A DNA stretch of 64,000 nucleotides. Source: Ptychodera flava (Eukaryota > Hemichordata > Enteropneusta > Ptychoderidae). The stretch spans positions 27,044,322 to 27,108,321 of the forward strand of contig NW_027248277.1 of NCBI RefSeq assembly GCF_041260155.1, read 5' to 3'. Positions 60,331-64,000 of this stretch are shown piece after piece. Made by a program: the position numbers and the translations under genes. Under the pieces are notes generated by a model. The model had not been told where the DNA came from, searched no databases, and worked only from the letters and a program-made list of their open reading frames with translations. Within the stretch, counting starts at the first letter, position 1. Each line of letters starts with the position of its first letter.

Positions 60331-61369
60331 AATGTTGTGAACAAAGGGAAAATCCTGCAAATTGCTCTAGAACCATGGGCCAGAATTGGTTGAAACTTGG
60401 TACGTAGATTCTTTATGGTGACTTTAGCTAGATTTGTTCAAATTATGTTAAAATATTGATAGTTGTATTATTGGGAAATGTTTCCTTTTTTTGGTCAAAA
60501 AATCATTTTCTACCAAAGTTCAGCAAGGATTGCTCTGAAACTTAACAATCTTGATCCTAGAGTTTCTTCCGTAAGATTTGTATTTCTAGGGCAATTTCTG
60601 CATTTGTGGTCAAAATATATTTTCTGTGAATTAACTTTTCTAATTGCTTTGAACATACGCATGTACCCAGAGGCAACATTAGTGTAATGTCTTCAAATTG
60701 TGGTGAATTTTCATATTTGTATTTTTGGCGTAATTTTTCCCATCTTCTTGTAATTTTTTTTTCTCTGAAATCGATTGTCTGATTGCTTTGAAATGTGGTA
60801 TGCATGTTACCAGGGGTAAACGTAGTGACGTTTACTCACCGTGACCGGCCACATTGAACCAAGTGTGAGCCAAGTGTCATTGACGCTATGTTTTGTTACT
60901 TTTCATTCATACATTTTATTCAGAAATGAAATCTGAAAAAATCTACTAACTATGCGATATGATGCTAATTTCTGATTCGTTTGTCTCTAGTATTTTAAAG
61001 CCCAAATGTCAAATGAATGTTACATGTTATACTATATGGCACCGTGAGCTGAGTCAGTGTTAAATTTCACTTTTCAATGCTACAAACATTTGGCAAATTA
61101 GTCGCTTGTTAGATCAAAGTCATTCTGCGTTCAGATCTTCATGTTGTATACTGCCCTCTACAGGGCTTACAAAAGGAAAGCCAGGAACCTGTCTGCATAG
61201 TCTTGACATCTCTATTCTTCCTGTTAATTGAACATGAAGAACGTTTAGATGACACAGGGGGCAGTATGTCTGTTGATGTGGTCAGCCTTATTCAAGAGCC
61301 ACGTAGGGCCTGTCCATGTGCCCCATGCCAGTGTGTCAAATTTCATGGGCCATGATTCAGGCTCTACAG

Positions 61370-61992
61370 CTTAAAGTTCCATTAGCTGTATCTTCTGGCG
61401 ATATTTCCGTTAGTTTTGATTGAAATGATCACTGGCTCATGTTGAATAGCCTGTCAAATAACAGAGAATCGCATATTATTCGGAAACATTACGTGCCCTA
61501 CAACTAAATAACATGTGATTTTACAACGAAAATTTCAATTTTTGTCCGGACAGAAATACAAACTCTGTTGACACGCGGATTGCAACGTAGGCATTCTTCT
61601 GCACCTGCGCGAGCCATTTCAAAATAAATATTCATTACTTATGCCCGGTACTTACGTCGTAGTCCATTGTCCGAGCACGTTGCGTAGCCAGATGTCTGGC
61701 AATCCACGACACAATGTTGTTTTGATCCCGCAATAAACGTGAACTTGTACAACTCGCGTGATCGCGGCGTCACCATATCTGCGTTCTCCCCAGCACTGAG
61801 CATGCCAGACGTCAACAAACGAGCTCGGAAGGGCAACACGTTTGAACAAAAATTAGCAGTTTTATGTGGCTATAACATCACTAATCATGTTTGTTTCTTT
61901 GTAAAACAACATTTTGCAACAAATATGAGCCTCCAACATGGAATTTTCCGAGGTAAAAAATGGTCAAAAGTTACAAATAATGGCCCTTTAAG
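61370..61992. mobile_element. Inverted-repeat element (CTTAAAG...CCATTA ends), 0.62 kb
   Basis: CTTAAAGTTCCATTAGCTGT at the left pairs with the reverse complement of AAATAATGGCCCTTTAAG at the right. The termini resemble family 2. Short open frames inside are not recognised. Confidence 0.6.
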
Positions 61993-62254
61993 ACAGAAAT
62001 AGATTCATGTTCACTGCAATTAACTTTTAGGTCCTCTACCTCCGTGGTAATACACAGAGGAAAAAAAAGCTTAAGGAAAAGATACAGTAGATGTTCCCTT
62101 ACAAGTGACTGCAATAGTAGAAAGTTTCCGTTAGCCAATCAGTGACCTCACAGCTGATGAAACGGTCACAATATAGAATCTATATGCAATCAGGCCGTGT
62201 TGCGATCAGCTATTTCTTTCGACGGCTGTCGACAAAATTTGGGGACATATGGAA

Positions 62255-62400
62255 TAACAACAGAACTCTGTGGCCTCGGAAAGCTTTTTGTGGCATTCCA
62301 AAGGTATTTCCAGAGGGATACGGTGTATTCTGTAGCCAGTGATTTTCTGAGCAAAGTACTGGCGGCAGAACGCCGTCCGAGGCCACGAGGTTCTGTCATA
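62255..62400. repeat. Inverted repeat (CAGAACTCTGTGGCCTCGG arms)
   Basis: CAGAACTCTGTGGCCTCGGA near 62261 pairs with CCGAGGCCACGAGGTTCTG near 62378. The interior is unpaired and non-coding. Confidence 0.6.
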
Positions 62401-64000
62401 ATTTTCAATACAATAACTGACAGCTCAAATCTGGTAAAGTATAAAATTGATAGAAAGTACTAGCAGCATCGTTCTCTTACTTCAAGACTTTAGTATGCTA
62501 CTTAAAGGTAATGTACATGTATGTAATTTAAATTTTTATTTTCGTTTCCAAATTAAACGCCAACTCACTCTCGGATTTCGTTCAAAACCAGAGATTAACA
62601 TGGCGTCGGCAGGGAAGATGAAGCCAGACTGTCGCAAATGGATACCGGGCGGGTTTGGGTATCCCTTCGGTCATGACAGTTAAACAGATGGTAGATTTCC
62701 TTTGCAAGAATCAAACTGATCTCATCGTACTCCAAACATTTGCTGTATTTAACGTTTTCTCAAAAAAATATAAAAAGACGGTCTAATACACGGGGACTAC
62801 AAAATAGATGCCTTTGTAGGGCTAGACTTATTGTGTCAGAAGAATAATTTCATTCTCTGAAATTACAGCAATGTGATATCATGGTAAACCTTCAGAGTCT
62901 GTGAACATTATCAAAAATATCAAATCACAGCATATGGTCAAAAGCCAACTCTTTATTTGTCATAGCATTACGCTGAGCGCTTTTTTGTATCATTAGGTTT
63001 GTCAAAACATCTTTCACGATGTATTGCATCTGATGTTGTTGCGATTTTGCTTCTATAAAAATGTTGATAATTAAATCTCAAAAGAAATATCTTGCAGTGA
63101 GATGACTGAGCATCCAATATTGCAACTATGATCATTTTCCATTATTTTAGGCTGATCCGTCTGTTGTGAGAATCAATTAAAAAACGCTCGAGGCGAGAAA
63201 TATTTTATGCCAAGAAGAAGACAAACTGTTTTTACCATAACTCATACAACAGCCAGTTCTACAACCAATTGTATCATTCAGCGATTTGGCTATGACCGCG
63301 AATCAACATTTGCTCTGCCAAAGGAGGGTAACATATTCGCCGAGTGATATCCTTTCCAACGCAGACTTCTAATGCAACAAAGACCATCGGGATTAAAATA
63401 ATCTATTTCAACATAATAGCAAACCGTTTCAACTACAACAGGCTGGAGTTGTGTCTAACGCAATCTATATGACGATATTGCACAATCCTACAAGTAGATT
63501 CGAGTCGGCATTTGGTTTTTACAATTTTTTTTTTTTAATCGAACTAAAAATAAAACACCACTGGAGAGCTTATTACAAAGCCGGAGAAATATTTGAAGAA
63601 TTCAAAAGGTGGTGCGAATTGTCTGTTCAGAAATGGTTTGTCTGATAGTTTTGATTTGATTATCGTTTGGACAAGAACGATTCTGCTATTAATGTTGTGT
63701 TGTTGAAGAAGATTTTACGAAGGAGAATGGATGATATGTAATACATAAGCAAAGGTATAAGGAGTAAGAACAGACGACACAATAAGTCACAATCCGTTGC
63801 ACGGAAAATTGTGAAAAGGAATTAAGCTGAAGTTTAACTTTTCAGTAATTTTAATCCCATGTTTTATAAAAAGAGTGCAGCTATTGGACAACTCCTATGA
63901 AGACCTTCGTGATTTTCGTGCATGTCTGCAACAGTTCCATGAACAATGTGTTGACATGAACAAAGCAAAAACAATTAGCGGCCGTGAAGACGGAATTATC

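Larger units (their letters stand above)
58000..64000. other. 3' flank of UBE2Z; no further gene recognised
   Basis: The first 0.9 kb may be UBE2Z 3' UTR, with AATAAA at 58840. The rest holds MITEs, TA arrays and inverted repeats listed separately. Open frames at 61739, 62197 and 63451 match nothing I know. Confidence 0.45.

Overview
The window is eukaryotic, intron-rich, AT-rich genomic DNA from an animal, most likely a marine invertebrate deuterostome. The evidence is three spliced animal genes with canonical GT-AG introns, Penelope-like and Ty3/gypsy retroelement remains, many short non-autonomous DNA transposons and long TA/TG/CT microsatellites. The gypsy element has the integrase-before-reverse-transcriptase order described from deuterostomes. 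A hemichordate, echinoderm or cephalochordate would fit. The species cannot be fixed from the sequence alone.

Layout. (1) 1-9600: no protein gene recognised; microsatellites, a TTAA-flanked MITE (7919-8110) and other inverted-repeat elements. (2) 9612-13849, minus strand: a Ly6/CD59-type three-finger cell-surface protein. Three consecutive exons join in phase, and the exon carrying the start Met is not found. Its introns hold a 147-bp-period satellite (about 10990-12480). (3) 14088-19554, minus strand: a decayed Ty3/gypsy element with two LTRs of about 570 bp, a tRNA-Pro-type primer site and the order gag-PR-IN-RT-RNaseH. The RT core is deleted and the frame is broken at least six times. (4) 20880-38012: a tandem segmental duplication. 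Unit A (20880-30470) and unit B (about 30476-38012) are near-identical apart from indels made by mobile elements, and both are full of long hairpins. Each unit ends in the first coding exon of TMEM267. Only unit B's copy lies directly upstream of the rest of the gene.

(5) 37716-41550, plus strand: TMEM267, two coding exons, 209 aa. Its intron carries a broken Penelope-like element fragment on the minus strand. (6) 41900-46960: MITEs, a 7-copy 85-bp tandem array and a roughly 35-copy 42-bp tandem array in which nearly every unit carries a CCAAT box. (7) About 47000-57929, plus strand: UBE2Z, an E2 ubiquitin-conjugating enzyme. The exon just upstream of the catalytic domain appears in three tandem, partly degenerate copies, and a 700-bp foldback element sits in one intron. 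Three small indels in the conserved exons break the frame, two of them in homopolymer runs, so assembly error is as likely as pseudogenisation. (8) 58000-64000: TA arrays, MITEs and inverted repeats; no gene recognised.

The genes do not form an obvious pathway. What unites the window is structural: exon 1 of TMEM267 has been duplicated with its upstream region, an upstream exon of UBE2Z has been triplicated, and several inverted-repeat element families can be dated against the duplication because they are present in one unit and absent from the other.
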